Shown here: positions 1 through 8,570 of the stretch, piece by piece
How positions within the stretch are numbered: the first letter of the stretch is position 1
Layout: every line of letters starts with the position of its first letter
DNA from: Anatilimnocola floriformis
GTDB lineage: Bacteria > Planctomycetota > Planctomycetia > Pirellulales > Pirellulaceae
Direction: 5' to 3'
Assembly: GCF_024256385.1 (NCBI RefSeq)
Contig: NZ_JAMLFW010000001.1
Span: 3,162,001-3,226,000 of the forward strand
DNA: 64,000 nt
Translations under genes and position numbers: made by a program
Notes under the pieces: model-generated
Databases searched by the model: none
What the model was told of the DNA's origin: nothing
Seen by the model: only the letters and a program-made list of their open reading frames with translations

Positions 1-1075
1 GCAGCAAGTTGACGCCGTCCAAATCGGCCGGTGAAGGCGCTCCGGCCAGTTCGAGGGCCGTGGGTAAAACGTCCAGCGTAATAACCGGATGGTCGTACAC
101 CTTTCCAGCAGGTAATTTGCTGGGCCAAGAGACGAAGAAAGGTACTCGGATGCCTCCTTCGAGAGTTTGCCCCTTGTCGCCGCGCAGCGGACTGTTCACG
201 CCCGTGTTGTAAGCGAAGTAGGGCTTACGGCCCGAGCCGCCGTTGTCGCTAAAGAAAACGATCAATGTATCCTTCGACCGACCACTTTTTTCGAGATGAG
301 CGGTGATGCGGCCGATGGCATCATCGAGTCCCAGCAGCAGCGAAAGATAACCGCGTCGAGCTGGATCGGTCACTTCGGCGGGGATGCGCTCTTTGTGCTT
401 GTCGACGATCTCCAGTGGTGTGTGAACTGCGTTGTAGGCCAGGTAGAGGAACCAGGGCTTCTCGGCGTGGCGATCCATGAAACCAAGGGCCTCGTCGGTG
501 AATAAGTCGGTGGTGTAACCATCGAGCTTCTGTACCTCACGCCCGCGATAGATCAAGTCATGCGAATGAGCACTGCCAAACACCGGCTTCGCGTCTTTGT
601 GCAACAGGAAGTTATGCCCGCCGACCAAGAAGCCGAAGTAATCGTCGAAACCGCGTGACTGAGGATGATGGGCGTGGTCGAAGCCCTGATGCCACTTTCC
701 GATCAAGCTGGTCGCGTAACCAGCTGCACGTAGATGATCCGCGATCGTGCGTTGGTCAAGGGGCAAGCCGAGCTTGGCTTCCTCACCGACGTGCGGATTG
801 AACTCGTGACCGAAACGAGTTTGATACCGCCCGGTAAGGAACCCGGCGCGGCTGGGGCTGCAATAAGGACTTGAAACGTAACCGCTTGTGCAGCGGACGC
901 CCGAAGCCGCGAGGGCGTCGATGTTCGGCGTCGGCACGGACTTACCGCCGTGCACGCTGATGTCTGCGTACCCCAGATCATCCGCGACGATCACGAGGAT
1001 GTTTGGCTTATTGGCTGCGGCTGCGGCGCTGATCGAGAGGCTAATCGTAATGAGCACGGCAAGGAGTCGAGACAT
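1..1075 (-). CDS. Secreted sulfatase, 3' end cut by window edge
   Basis: Reading leftward from the ATG at 1075, the product starts with a signal peptide (MSRLLAVLITISLSISAAAA) and continues as a formylglycine-dependent sulfatase. The metal-binding Asp pair is in IVADDLGY (residues 32-33). The CSPSR motif, whose Cys72 is matured to formylglycine, follows in a YCSPSRAGFLTGRY context. Further sulfatase landmarks are GKWH, RGFDDYFGF and FSDNGG. About 358 codons are in the window and the C-terminus lies outside. It probably hydrolyses sulfate esters on carbohydrates in the periplasm or outside the cell; the substrate cannot be deduced. Divergent from tspO across about 110 bp. Confidence 0.93.
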   Translation of the reverse strand, partial: MSRLLAVLITISLSISAAAAANKPNILVIVADDLGYADISVHGGKSVPTPNIDALAASGVRCTSGYVSSPYCSPSRAGFLTGRYQTRFGHEFNPHVGEEAKLGLPLDQRTIADHLRAAGYATSLIGKWHQGFDHAHHPQSRGFDDYFGFLVGGHNFLLHKDAKPVFGSAHSHDLIYRGREVQKLDGYTTDLFTDEALGFMDRHAEKPWFLYLAYNAVHTPLEIVDKHKERIPAEVTDPARRGYLSLLLGLDDAIGRITAHLEKSGRSKDTLIVFFSDNGGSGRKPYFAYNTGVNSPLRGDKGQTLEGGIRVPFFVSWPSKLPAGKVYDHPVITLDVLPTALELAGAPSPADLDGVNLL

Positions 1076-1187
1076 GCAATTTACCCGTCTTGGAAAGTCC
1101 GTCGCGCCGCCCAATGATACTGGCAACCTGCCCACTCGGCGTTGCCCACGATCATACTGTGAGCTAGCGGAGTTTACTTGAGCCGAG

Positions 1188-1691
1188 ATGAATCAAGCAA
1201 AGGAGATCACATTGACGGACCGCGCCCGCTGGATAGGCCTCGTCATCTTCATCGCCATCTGCCTCGGTGCGGCGGCTCTCGGGGCCATCGCCACCACGCC
1301 GGAAATTGAGGGCTGGTATCGAACGATCGAGAAGCCTTCCTGGAATCCACCCGATTGGATCTTCGGGCCCGTCTGGACCACGCTCTTCATCCTGATGGGA
1401 GCGGCTGCTTGGCTCGTCTGGAGACCGGCTGGTTTCGCGGCTGCTGCGATGCCACTGACGCTTTTTGCGGTCCAACTCGTGCTGAACATCGCCTGGTCCT
1501 GGATCTTCTTTGGCCTTCATCAGCCCGGGTTGGCTTTCGCAGAGATCGTGCTCCTATGGCTAGCGATCGCGGCGACGACGGCTACATTCTTTCTGTCATC
1601 GCAAGTCGCCGGTTGGCTGATGACGCCGTACCTGGCCTGGGTCAGCTTTGCAGCCGTGCTGAACTTCGCGATTTGGCGAATGAACTCCTGA
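1188..1691 (+). CDS. tspO: TspO/MBR family tryptophan-rich sensory protein
   Basis: A 167-residue, five-helix membrane protein of the TspO/MBR (peripheral benzodiazepine receptor-like) family. Signatures are the loop [16 protein letters not shown] after the first helix, the [18 protein letters not shown] stretch, and the terminal [16 protein letters not shown] helix. Length is normal for the family. Bacterial members bind tetrapyrroles and are linked to stress or porphyrin metabolism; the ligand here is not known. Its stop lies 15 bp before the sialate esterase start, so the two may be co-transcribed, although they have no obvious common function. Confidence 0.93.
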   Translation: MNQAKEITLTDRARWIGLVIFIAICLGAAALGAIATTPEIEGWYRTIEKPSWNPPDWIFGPVWTTLFILMGAAAWLVWRPAGFAAAAMPLTLFAVQLVLNIAWSWIFFGLHQPGLAFAEIVLLWLAIAATTATFFLSSQVAGWLMTPYLAWVSFAAVLNFAIWRMNS

Positions 1692-1705
1692 AAGGAGAAA
1701 CGTCG

Positions 1706-3259
1706 ATGCACACAGACTCGAAAGTATTCAGGCGCCAAGCTATTCGCATCTGTGTCGCCATGATGCCCGTTCTCGCATGGTTGAGTGGGTACTCGGTTGC
1801 GCACGCTGAGCTGAGGTTTGCCGGGATCTTCAGCGATCACATGGTATTGCAGCGGGAACGATCCATCCCGGTTTGGGGCTGGGCCGACAAGGGCCGAGTG
1901 GTCACGGTTCAGTTCGCCGGCCAAAGTGTTTCCGCGAAAGTGAACGACGACGGTACATGGCAAGCGATCCTCAAGCCGTTGGCAGCGAGTGACGAATCCC
2001 GGAAACTTGTTGCAGCCTGCGATAGCGAGACCGTGGTCGTCGCCGACGCCGTTGTGGGAGATATTTGGCACGCGAGCGGCCAATCCAATATGGCCATGAA
2101 CGTCCAGGCAGTTGCCAAGCACTTTTCGAAGGCTGAAGCGGACATGGCAGCCGCGGAGCTCCCCACCATTCGCTTCCGGCGAATCGACGAGTCGGAATCC
2201 GCTATGCCACGGAAAGATATTCCTATCAAGGCCGGTTGGTCTGTTTGCTCGCCGAATACGGTTGGCGGCTTCTCAGCGGCCGCGTTCTACTTCGCGAGAA
2301 AATTGCAGGGGGAACTGGACGTTCCGATCGGCATCGTCGATACGTCGCGCGGCGGAACTCCGATCGAACCGTTCATCCCCCGCGCCCCGTTCAATGCCCA
2401 TCCCACACTCCTACGCGAGTTGGAATTGGGAGACCAAGAAGATCTGCTCGGCATCTGGAAGCTGCCGGGCGGCGTTCGAGCCCGCGATGCGAATTGGCTG
2501 CCCGGACGGCTATTTCATTCGCGGCTTGCACCGATTATCCGGTTCGCGGCGCGCGGCGCTATCTGGTATCAGGGGGAATCAAACTGTGGCGATGGCGAAG
2601 ATCCGCGCGACTACCGGCACAAGATGCGGGCACTGATCACCGGCTGGCGAACCGAATTGGGGAACGATGCTCTTCCTTTCTACTTCGTCCAGCTTCCCGG
2701 CAGCGGCGCTCGGGCCGGTTGGCCCTATCTTCGTGAACAACAGCGTCTGAGCTTGGGTCTGCCGCACACAGGAATGGCGGTGACCATTGACCTATTTCAC
2801 GAAGACATTCACCCGCCGAACAAGTTCGATGTCGGGGAGCGACTCGCCCGGTTGGCTCTGGCCGATGAATACGGACGAAAGGTACCTTACAGCGGACCGC
2901 TGTTTGAGCGTGTGGAAATCGCGGATGGCCGGGCCGTTGTGTTCTTCACGCACGCGGAGAGCGGTCTCATAACGGCGATCAAGGACGGCCTGGCGGAACC
3001 CAAGGAAGATCGGGCGATCTCGCTGACGCACTTCGAATTGGCGGACCAGGCAGGAACCTGGCATCGAGCCGACGCGACGATTGACGGCGCGACAGTCATC
3101 GTCCGCAACGAGCGTCTGCCACGCCCCGCAGCCGTGCGTTACGCTTACGCAATCAATCCGCAACAGTGCCGCCTCTATAACCGTGACGGACTACCCGCAG
3201 CGCCGTTCTGTTCGCATCCGGAACTTCTCAAGTTTGAACCGGATTTGCCGCGAGAATAG
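1706..3259 (+). CDS. Secreted sialate O-acetylesterase family protein (SASA)
   Basis: A 517-residue product with an N-terminal signal (about residues 1-34). The carbohydrate-esterase motif GDIWHASGQSNM gives nucleophile Ser127. A second family block is AIWYQGESNCGDG, and the late Asp/His block is near DLFHEDIHPPNK. It resembles planctomycete and Bacteroidetes acetylesterases that deacetylate sialic acid or plant/algal glycans; the true substrate is unknown. The ATG at 1706 is preceded by AAGGAG (1692-1697) at good spacing. The frame is open upstream to 1355, but that part overlaps tspO and is not coding. Confidence 0.9.
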   Translation: MHTDSKVFRRQAIRICVAMMPVLAWLSGYSVAHAELRFAGIFSDHMVLQRERSIPVWGWADKGRVVTVQFAGQSVSAKVNDDGTWQAILKPLAASDESRKLVAACDSETVVVADAVVGDIWHASGQSNMAMNVQAVAKHFSKAEADMAAAELPTIRFRRIDESESAMPRKDIPIKAGWSVCSPNTVGGFSAAAFYFARKLQGELDVPIGIVDTSRGGTPIEPFIPRAPFNAHPTLLRELELGDQEDLLGIWKLPGGVRARDANWLPGRLFHSRLAPIIRFAARGAIWYQGESNCGDGEDPRDYRHKMRALITGWRTELGNDALPFYFVQLPGSGARAGWPYLREQQRLSLGLPHTGMAVTIDLFHEDIHPPNKFDVGERLARLALADEYGRKVPYSGPLFERVEIADGRAVVFFTHAESGLITAIKDGLAEPKEDRAISLTHFELADQAGTWHRADATIDGATVIVRNERLPRPAAVRYAYAINPQQCRLYNRDGLPAAPFCSHPELLKFEPDLPRE

Positions 3260-3313
3260 CCGCTTACCATTCGGTTGCTCAGGCCGAGTTCGATGTTCAA
3301 CTGGAGCTTTAAG

Positions 3314-4576
3314 ATGGTTCGTTATGGAATTGTGATCGCTGCCTTCTTCACTATCAACCTGACAGCGTTTGCTCAGGACGCGAAAGGGCCTCTCGCCGAA
3401 CTGCCCAGCAGACCAGGGGCGCACGTCGAGAATATCAAGGCGATGAGCGACAACGAATGGCTGAAACTCGGTGCGCCCGCCGCAGACCCGAAATGGGGAA
3501 AGGCACGAGGTAGTTCGTGGGGCGCTAAAGCCCTGATCCTCGCACCGGACAAGCGGGGAGCTTTCCTGTTCGGAGAGGGAGTCCACGGTTACGTGAAGCC
3601 CGATGGACACATCATGGACGATCTGTGGTTCTACGACATCAACGCTCACGCCTGGACTTGCCTCTACCCCGGTATGGACACGAAAACCTTCACGCAGCGA
3701 GTCAAAGACAAGCAGCTATTGATTGATGATGATGGGCAGTTGATCGACAACGATAAACAGCCCATTCCACTGCATACGCTGGTTCATGCCTGGGGCTATC
3801 TCACCTACGATTCCGACCGGAAGAAATTCGCCTTCCTTAGCTGGGGCACGGGCGACCAGATTCCCAGGTACTTCTTGGGCGGCGAGAAACAAATGGATGA
3901 GGGGCTGAAACTGCTTGAAGAAGAACTGAAGGAAAAAAAGAAACTGGTTCGCTCCCCGTGGTTCTACGATGTGGCATCGGGCAGATTTGAGCGATCCCTG
4001 GCAAACAATGCGATGGCCATCAACGCTGGAGGATTCCCTCAGTTCCACTATCTCCCCTCCAAGAAGCAATTCTTCGTCGTGGGGTCCGACACCGTGGCGA
4101 TTTACGATCCGGCGAAGAACCAGTGGAGCGATGCCAAGCCAAAAGGCCCAAACCCCAAAGGGTACGATGCCTGTGGCTGCTACGATTCCAAGCGGAGCCG
4201 TTTCTATCGAAATGACGGTGATGATTCCAAGGGCGAAGGACTCATGGCGTATGACATCGAAAGCAATTCTTGGAGTCACCTAAAACCTACGGGAACAGCG
4301 CCGCCGCCGGCTAACACGAACGCTGCCTTCTACGAGTATGATGCTCGCCTCGACATCGTGGTGGCTATCCATTTCAAGGAAAAGTCGCCCGGCATTTTCG
4401 TTTACGACCCCAACACGAATTCATGGGCAGACCCCATTCCCTTTCCGGCAGATGGTCCCAAGTTTCAATACGCCGCCAATACCTTCTTTGACCGGGAGTT
4501 GAATGCCTACTTTTGCCACGTCGCCGGTGACAGCAGCGATAACGGCGTGATGTGGGTGTATCGGTACAAGAAATGA
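3314..4576 (+). CDS. Secreted kelch-like beta-propeller protein
   Basis: About 420 residues with a signal peptide (MVRYGIVIAAFFTINLTAFA) followed by repeated motifs of the type DLWFYDINAHAW, FYDVASGRF, AIYDPAKNQWS, MAYDIESNSWS and FVYDPNTNSW. These are kelch or galactose-oxidase-like propeller blades. No catalytic residues are evident, so a binding or structural role outside the membrane is the safest reading. The start at 3314 gives the cleanest signal peptide and has GGAG 7 nt upstream; an in-frame ATG at 3293 is the alternative. It lies 54 bp after the sialate esterase and 39 bp before the LpqC-type esterase, so all three may be one transcription unit. Confidence 0.75.
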   Translation: MVRYGIVIAAFFTINLTAFAQDAKGPLAELPSRPGAHVENIKAMSDNEWLKLGAPAADPKWGKARGSSWGAKALILAPDKRGAFLFGEGVHGYVKPDGHIMDDLWFYDINAHAWTCLYPGMDTKTFTQRVKDKQLLIDDDGQLIDNDKQPIPLHTLVHAWGYLTYDSDRKKFAFLSWGTGDQIPRYFLGGEKQMDEGLKLLEEELKEKKKLVRSPWFYDVASGRFERSLANNAMAINAGGFPQFHYLPSKKQFFVVGSDTVAIYDPAKNQWSDAKPKGPNPKGYDACGCYDSKRSRFYRNDGDDSKGEGLMAYDIESNSWSHLKPTGTAPPPANTNAAFYEYDARLDIVVAIHFKEKSPGIFVYDPNTNSWADPIPFPADGPKFQYAANTFFDRELNAYFCHVAGDSSDNGVMWVYRYKK

Positions 4577-4615
4577 TGTCGTCTTTCCGAACATGCGGCG
4601 GCAGGAGGAATAAAC

Positions 4616-5551
4616 ATGCAGAAATTGCTGATTGTGCTACTCATCGGTCTGCTTGCGTCTTCGGCCTTGGCTCAAGACACGCCATTGCTACCAGACCCGC
4701 TCAGTCCCGGCGATCACTCCCTCTCGTTGACGATGGGCGAGCAGAAGCGGTCATACCTCGTTCATGTTCCAAAGGATTACGATCCTAAGAAGCCTTCTCC
4801 GGTCGTAATTACTTTACATGGACTAGCGATGGATGGCTCGATGATGGTTTGGTTTTCCGGCCTCAACAAGAAGTCGGACGAAGCCGGCTTCATCGTGGTC
4901 TATCCAAGCGGTACAGGTTTGGGGCCGTTCTGCTCGTGGAATGCAGGTGGTTTCAGAAGAAAAATGGCCGAGGGCGGGGCTGACGACGTGGCCTTCATCG
5001 GCAAGCTGTTGGATGAACTCAGTACACTCGTCAAAGTAGACGAGAAGCGGGTCTACGCTTGTGGCATGAGCAATGGCGGAATGATGTGCTACCGGCTCGC
5101 CGCCGAGTTGTCCGACCGAATCGCCGCCATTGCTCCGGTGGCGGGAACCATCGCCATCGACGACAGCAAACCAAAGCGACCAGTGCCGGTGATGCACTTC
5201 CACGGCTCCAAAGACAACATCGTTCCGTTCGAGATGAAGAAGAGCAAATCTCCGTCCTTCATAAAATTGAAAGGAGTCGAGGACTCGATCCAGACCTGGG
5301 TAAAGCTCAACGGCTGCGACGAGACGCCGATATTCGAGACGATCTCCAAAGACGACGATGAGATGAAAGTGACCCGGAAGACCTACGGCGGCGGCAGGGA
5401 TAAGGCTGAAGTCGTACTGGTTGTCATTGAAGAAGGAGGTCACACCTGGCCGGGCCGGCAACCGCCGGTGGGCTTCATTGGCAAGTCAGCGATGAACGTC
5501 TCGGCCAACGACTTGATGTGGGAATTCTTTCAAAAGCATCCGATGAAGTGA
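4616..5551 (+). CDS. Secreted LpqC/PHB-depolymerase-type esterase
   Basis: A 311-residue alpha/beta hydrolase with signal peptide MQKLLIVLLIGLLASSALA. The order of motifs fits the LpqC or CE1-like family: the oxyanion strand PVVITLHGLAMDGS, the nucleophile elbow GMSNGG, the acid region HFHGSKDNIVPF, and the catalytic His in EEGGHTWPG. Family members depolymerise polyhydroxybutyrate or remove feruloyl/acetyl groups from polysaccharides; the substrate here is not determined. An upstream AGGAGG-like stretch (near 4600-4608) supports the ATG at 4616. Confidence 0.88.
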   Translation: MQKLLIVLLIGLLASSALAQDTPLLPDPLSPGDHSLSLTMGEQKRSYLVHVPKDYDPKKPSPVVITLHGLAMDGSMMVWFSGLNKKSDEAGFIVVYPSGTGLGPFCSWNAGGFRRKMAEGGADDVAFIGKLLDELSTLVKVDEKRVYACGMSNGGMMCYRLAAELSDRIAAIAPVAGTIAIDDSKPKRPVPVMHFHGSKDNIVPFEMKKSKSPSFIKLKGVEDSIQTWVKLNGCDETPIFETISKDDDEMKVTRKTYGGGRDKAEVVLVVIEEGGHTWPGRQPPVGFIGKSAMNVSANDLMWEFFQKHPMK

Positions 5552-5555
5552 CGCT

Positions 5556-6128
5556 TCAATGAACCGCCCGCCGCATGGCCGCCGCCGACTCTCGGCCAAA
5601 CTGCTTCTGTGTTCGGCGCACCACCGGATAGCCAAGGCGGGTCAGGACGTGCTTCATGCGGGAGAAGGCGAGAATGTCGTAAAGAACTTCGTTCGATTCC
5701 TGATCCCATTCAACCAGGAATCGTTCCTCACCTGTCCCGGCATGTGCTGGCAAGGTTCCATAGGCAAACCCGAATCTGCTGATCGGCCCAGTCTCATCCA
5801 TGACGTAAACGATGCGGCAAGCATTGAGCCACCAAAGACCAACCGCTCGTGCCAAAACGGCGACGACTTGCCCTGTTTGGATTGGAGTTTCTGTCGGCCT
5901 CGCCTCTAGCCAGCCGAGGTTGAACTGTTCCCAACGCCGCAGCGCAGCGGACGCAGACTGGAACACCTTCTCCCCCTCACCGAGCTTGATCCGAGTGCGA
6001 TCCACGACATAACCAGCGGGCGGCGTCGTTGCAGTTGCTCCCACCGCGCGATACGTCAGGTCCAATTTGGCCTGTTGGTCAAGAAAGCGTTGAATCGCCT
6101 CGGTCGATGGCTTTTGCAGTGATAGCAC
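5556..6128 (-). CDS. UPF0548 / DUF1990 family protein
   Basis: About 190 residues of the DUF1990 (UPF0548) family. The signature reads YRAVGAT..PPAGYVVDRTRIKLGEGEKVFQ, then RRWEQFNLGWLE, then VVAVLARAVGLWWLNACRIVYV, and a C-terminal segment GTGEERFLVEWDQESNEV. Function is unknown in general; the fold is thought to be START/Bet v1-like. I placed the start at a GTG (6128) because similarity begins just inside it. The open frame reaches 6671, but that part is antisense to the next gene. Divergent from the SDR gene, with which DUF1990 genes are often found. Confidence 0.75.
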   Translation of the reverse strand: MLSLQKPSTEAIQRFLDQQAKLDLTYRAVGATATTPPAGYVVDRTRIKLGEGEKVFQSASAALRRWEQFNLGWLEARPTETPIQTGQVVAVLARAVGLWWLNACRIVYVMDETGPISRFGFAYGTLPAHAGTGEERFLVEWDQESNEVLYDILAFSRMKHVLTRLGYPVVRRTQKQFGRESAAAMRRAVH

Positions 6129-6251
6129 GGTGGCTTTCCAGTTCCTCGCAAACAACGATCCTGGGCGACGAACCCACAGCGGGTAGAATGCCGCTAGTGC
6201 ATGATAGGCGCAAAGCAACTCGCCGCTGGGCCGAGAGTCAGACAAAACACG

Positions 6252-7211
6252 ATGCCGCTGCCGAATTCCGACGAATGTTCCCAACTCGATTTTCCCGTAA
6301 TTCTGTTGACGGGAGCATCGGGTTACGTCGGCGGTCGGCTGATTCCTCTGATCGAACAACAGCAAGTGATCCTTCGGTGTTTGGCCCGCAACCCCGACAA
6401 ACTGCGACCCCTCGTGAAGGAGGCGACACAGATCGTCCAGGGGGATGTGCTTGACCCACCCTCGCTGGATGTAGCGTTGCAGGGCGTCGAGACGGCCTAT
6501 TACCTCGTGCATTTGATGTCTGGCTCGAAGAACTTCGAGAGAGAGGATCGGCAGGCGGCGGAGAACTTCGCCGAGGCTGCCAAGAAGGCTGGGGTGAAAC
6601 GCATCATTTATCTCGGTGGCCTGGGAGACGATTCCGATCCAAAACTGTCGCCGCACCTGCGCAGCCGACATGAAGTGGGCGAAATTCTGCGGCAGTCGGG
6701 AGTGGAGACCATCGAGTTCCGAGCCGGGATGGTTATCGGAGCAGGCAGTCTTTCGTTTCAGCTAATGAAGTCGTTGACGGACCGACTGCCGGTGATGATC
6801 TGCCCTCGCTGGCTCTCGACACCGACACAGCCCATCGCCATCAACGATGTGCTGGCGTATCTCCTGGCGGCGAAAGACTTGCCTGTTGGCGTGAGCCGAA
6901 CCTTCGAGATTGGCAGCCCGGATGTCGTGACCTACGGCGACTTGATTCGAGAATACGCTCGGCAGCGAGGGCTGCGGCGGTTGCTGATTTTCGTCCCTGT
7001 CTTGACGCCCTACCTTTCTGGATTGTGGCTGGCGCTCGTGACGCCCGCCACCTACGAGGTCGGTCGTCACTTGATCGAGGGCTTGAAGAATCCGACCGTC
7101 GTTCAAGACCACACGGCCAGCAAGGTGTTTGCAGTGCGACCGATGGGCGTGAAAGAGGCGATTCAGCAGGCTCTCGCAAAGCACGACTCCACGGTAAAGT
7201 TGACCCCATGA
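6252..7211 (+). CDS. NAD(P)-binding SDR-type epimerase-like protein
   Basis: About 319 residues of an atypical extended short-chain dehydrogenase (NmrA/TMR-SDR-like). The Rossmann motif TGASGYVGGRL is at the N-terminus, followed by CLARNPDKL, VQGDVLD, AYYLVHLM and IIYLGGLG, and FRAGMVIGAGS. Related planctomycete and actinobacterial proteins often carry an extra DUF2867 domain at the C-terminus; that domain is absent here, so this is a short form. The ATG at 6252 is preferred over 6201 because similarity starts after it. Its TGA overlaps the ATG of the next gene (ATGA, 7208-7211), implying translational coupling. Confidence 0.82.
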   Translation: MPLPNSDECSQLDFPVILLTGASGYVGGRLIPLIEQQQVILRCLARNPDKLRPLVKEATQIVQGDVLDPPSLDVALQGVETAYYLVHLMSGSKNFEREDRQAAENFAEAAKKAGVKRIIYLGGLGDDSDPKLSPHLRSRHEVGEILRQSGVETIEFRAGMVIGAGSLSFQLMKSLTDRLPVMICPRWLSTPTQPIAINDVLAYLLAAKDLPVGVSRTFEIGSPDVVTYGDLIREYARQRGLRRLLIFVPVLTPYLSGLWLALVTPATYEVGRHLIEGLKNPTVVQDHTASKVFAVRPMGVKEAIQQALAKHDSTVKLTP

Positions 7212-7429
7212 ACATGACCCATCAACCAACGCTCCGCAAACCAGACGAGGGCCGCACCATCGCCGTCGTGGGTGACGTCTACCGTTTCCTCGCAACCGGC
7301 GAGGAGACGGACGGCAAGTACGCAATGTTCGAGGCCATCGTGCCTCCAGGCGGCAGCCCTCCTCCGCACGTTCACAGCCGGGAGGAAGAATCGTTTCTCA
7401 CCCCGGCAATGTCTCGCGACGCGGGTTGA
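7208..7429 (+). pseudogene. Truncated cupin-domain protein
   Basis: Seventy-three residues starting MNMTHQPTLRKPDEGRTIAV. They match the first part of a single-domain cupin: GDVYRFLATGEETDGKY, then PPGGSPPPHVHSREEESF with the metal-binding HxH and Glu of cupin motif 1. Just after EESF, where complete proteins continue into the beta-barrel, the reading frame turns into unrelated sequence and stops. Complete cupins of this type have about 150 residues, so about half the barrel and motif 2 are missing. The 225 bp that follow, up to the AraC gene, show no continuation. Overlaps the SDR stop codon. Confidence 0.7.
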
Positions 7430-7654
7430 AAGCAAGCAACCTCCACTATTCAGTAAATGCCATTGATTTGCTTCCAGTCGCTGCCCAGTGCGCGGCCAGA
7501 ATGCGGTCATCATTCGCGGATCCGAGTCGGCGTGTCGGACCGATGCAGCTGAGAATGCCAACGGCATTTGACAAAAAGTTGCCTGCCCGCTATTCGGTGT
7601 GTTCCAGTTAAGTGGCAGCAGCCAAACTCCGACGATGGCGATTAACTGGAATCC

Positions 7655-8455
7655 TCAGGATTTGGTCTGCGAGGACTGAGACCGAGTGCTGTTTTGCCGA
7701 GGATTTTGCCTTTCGCGAAATTCCGAAGGGGTCATGCTCATTGCCCGCTTAAAATACCGGGCGAAGTAGTTCTGGTCGTCGAAGCCGCACTGATACGCAA
7801 TGTCGCCGATCGAGTCCGAGTTGGCCGATAACCTCAGGCACGCTTCGTGGAGTCGCAGGCGGAGAATGAACTGCAGCGGCGTCATCCGAAAGAGCTTCTC
7901 AAACTCACGTCGAAACGTGGCCTCGGTAAGCTGGCACGCGTCGGCGAGCGTCTGAACGCAGATTTGCTGCGAGAAGTTTTTCTGAATGTGGTCGAGGGCT
8001 GCAGATAGCAGTTCAAAATTTCCCATGCGATGGTCAGCGGATTCCAAGCGGCGGCTGATTCCCACGAGCCCAACGATCTTGCCGTGGCGATCACGGGCAG
8101 GCACCTTGGTGGTGCAGAACCAACTCAGCGCGCCGGCGGAAGTGATGTTCAGCTCGCACTGTTCCAGAATCGAGTCGCCATGCTGAATCACGCGTTGATC
8201 ATCCTCCGCAAAGGAATTTGCAAGCGCGTTCGGGAAGAAATCGTGGTTCGCCTTTCCGTAGAGATCATCGGCGTTTCCATAGCGAAAGATCCCGCGACGG
8301 TGAACTTCGTTGCAATGGATCAGACGTCCGGCTTTGTCCTTGATGAAAAAACAGACGTCGGGAAGCAGTTCAAAGAGCTGGCGCGTCGACGCATCCAGGC
8401 GAATCTGATCTAAGGCCGGCGTAGCGATGGGCATGACGTGCCTGCAGAAATGCAA
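7655..8455 (-). CDS. PAS-domain AraC family transcriptional regulator
   Basis: A 266-residue regulator. Residues of about 20-140 form a PAS sensor (LFELLPDVCFFIKDKAGRLIHCNEV, later ARDRHGKIVGLVGISR). Residues of about 150-250 form an AraC-type double helix-turn-helix (LADACQLTEATFRREFEKLF and IGDIAYQCGFDDQNYFARYFKR). A basic, Ser/Thr-rich tail follows. An alternative start is the Met at 8434. It is divergent from the alpha-galactosidase gene with 115 bp between, so control of the adjacent carbohydrate genes is plausible but not shown. The PAS ligand is unknown. Confidence 0.92.
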   Translation of the reverse strand: MHFCRHVMPIATPALDQIRLDASTRQLFELLPDVCFFIKDKAGRLIHCNEVHRRGIFRYGNADDLYGKANHDFFPNALANSFAEDDQRVIQHGDSILEQCELNITSAGALSWFCTTKVPARDRHGKIVGLVGISRRLESADHRMGNFELLSAALDHIQKNFSQQICVQTLADACQLTEATFRREFEKLFRMTPLQFILRLRLHEACLRLSANSDSIGDIAYQCGFDDQNYFARYFKRAMSMTPSEFRERQNPRQNSTRSQSSQTKS

Positions 8456-8570
8456 GGTTTGTGCTAACCACTGGTCGTTTTCGTGCGAGCAGGTTTAATA
8501 ATGCAGCGATAAACTGCAGAAAATCGTAGCAGATCCTCGAAGCCCTTGCTGAAAACTGCCGAAGGCCAGC

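Noticed and set aside
5556-6671. A 371-codon minus-strand frame reading through the UPF0548 gene and beyond
   Set aside because: Only the part to about 6128 resembles a protein family. The rest is antisense to the SDR gene, which has a clear Rossmann motif.
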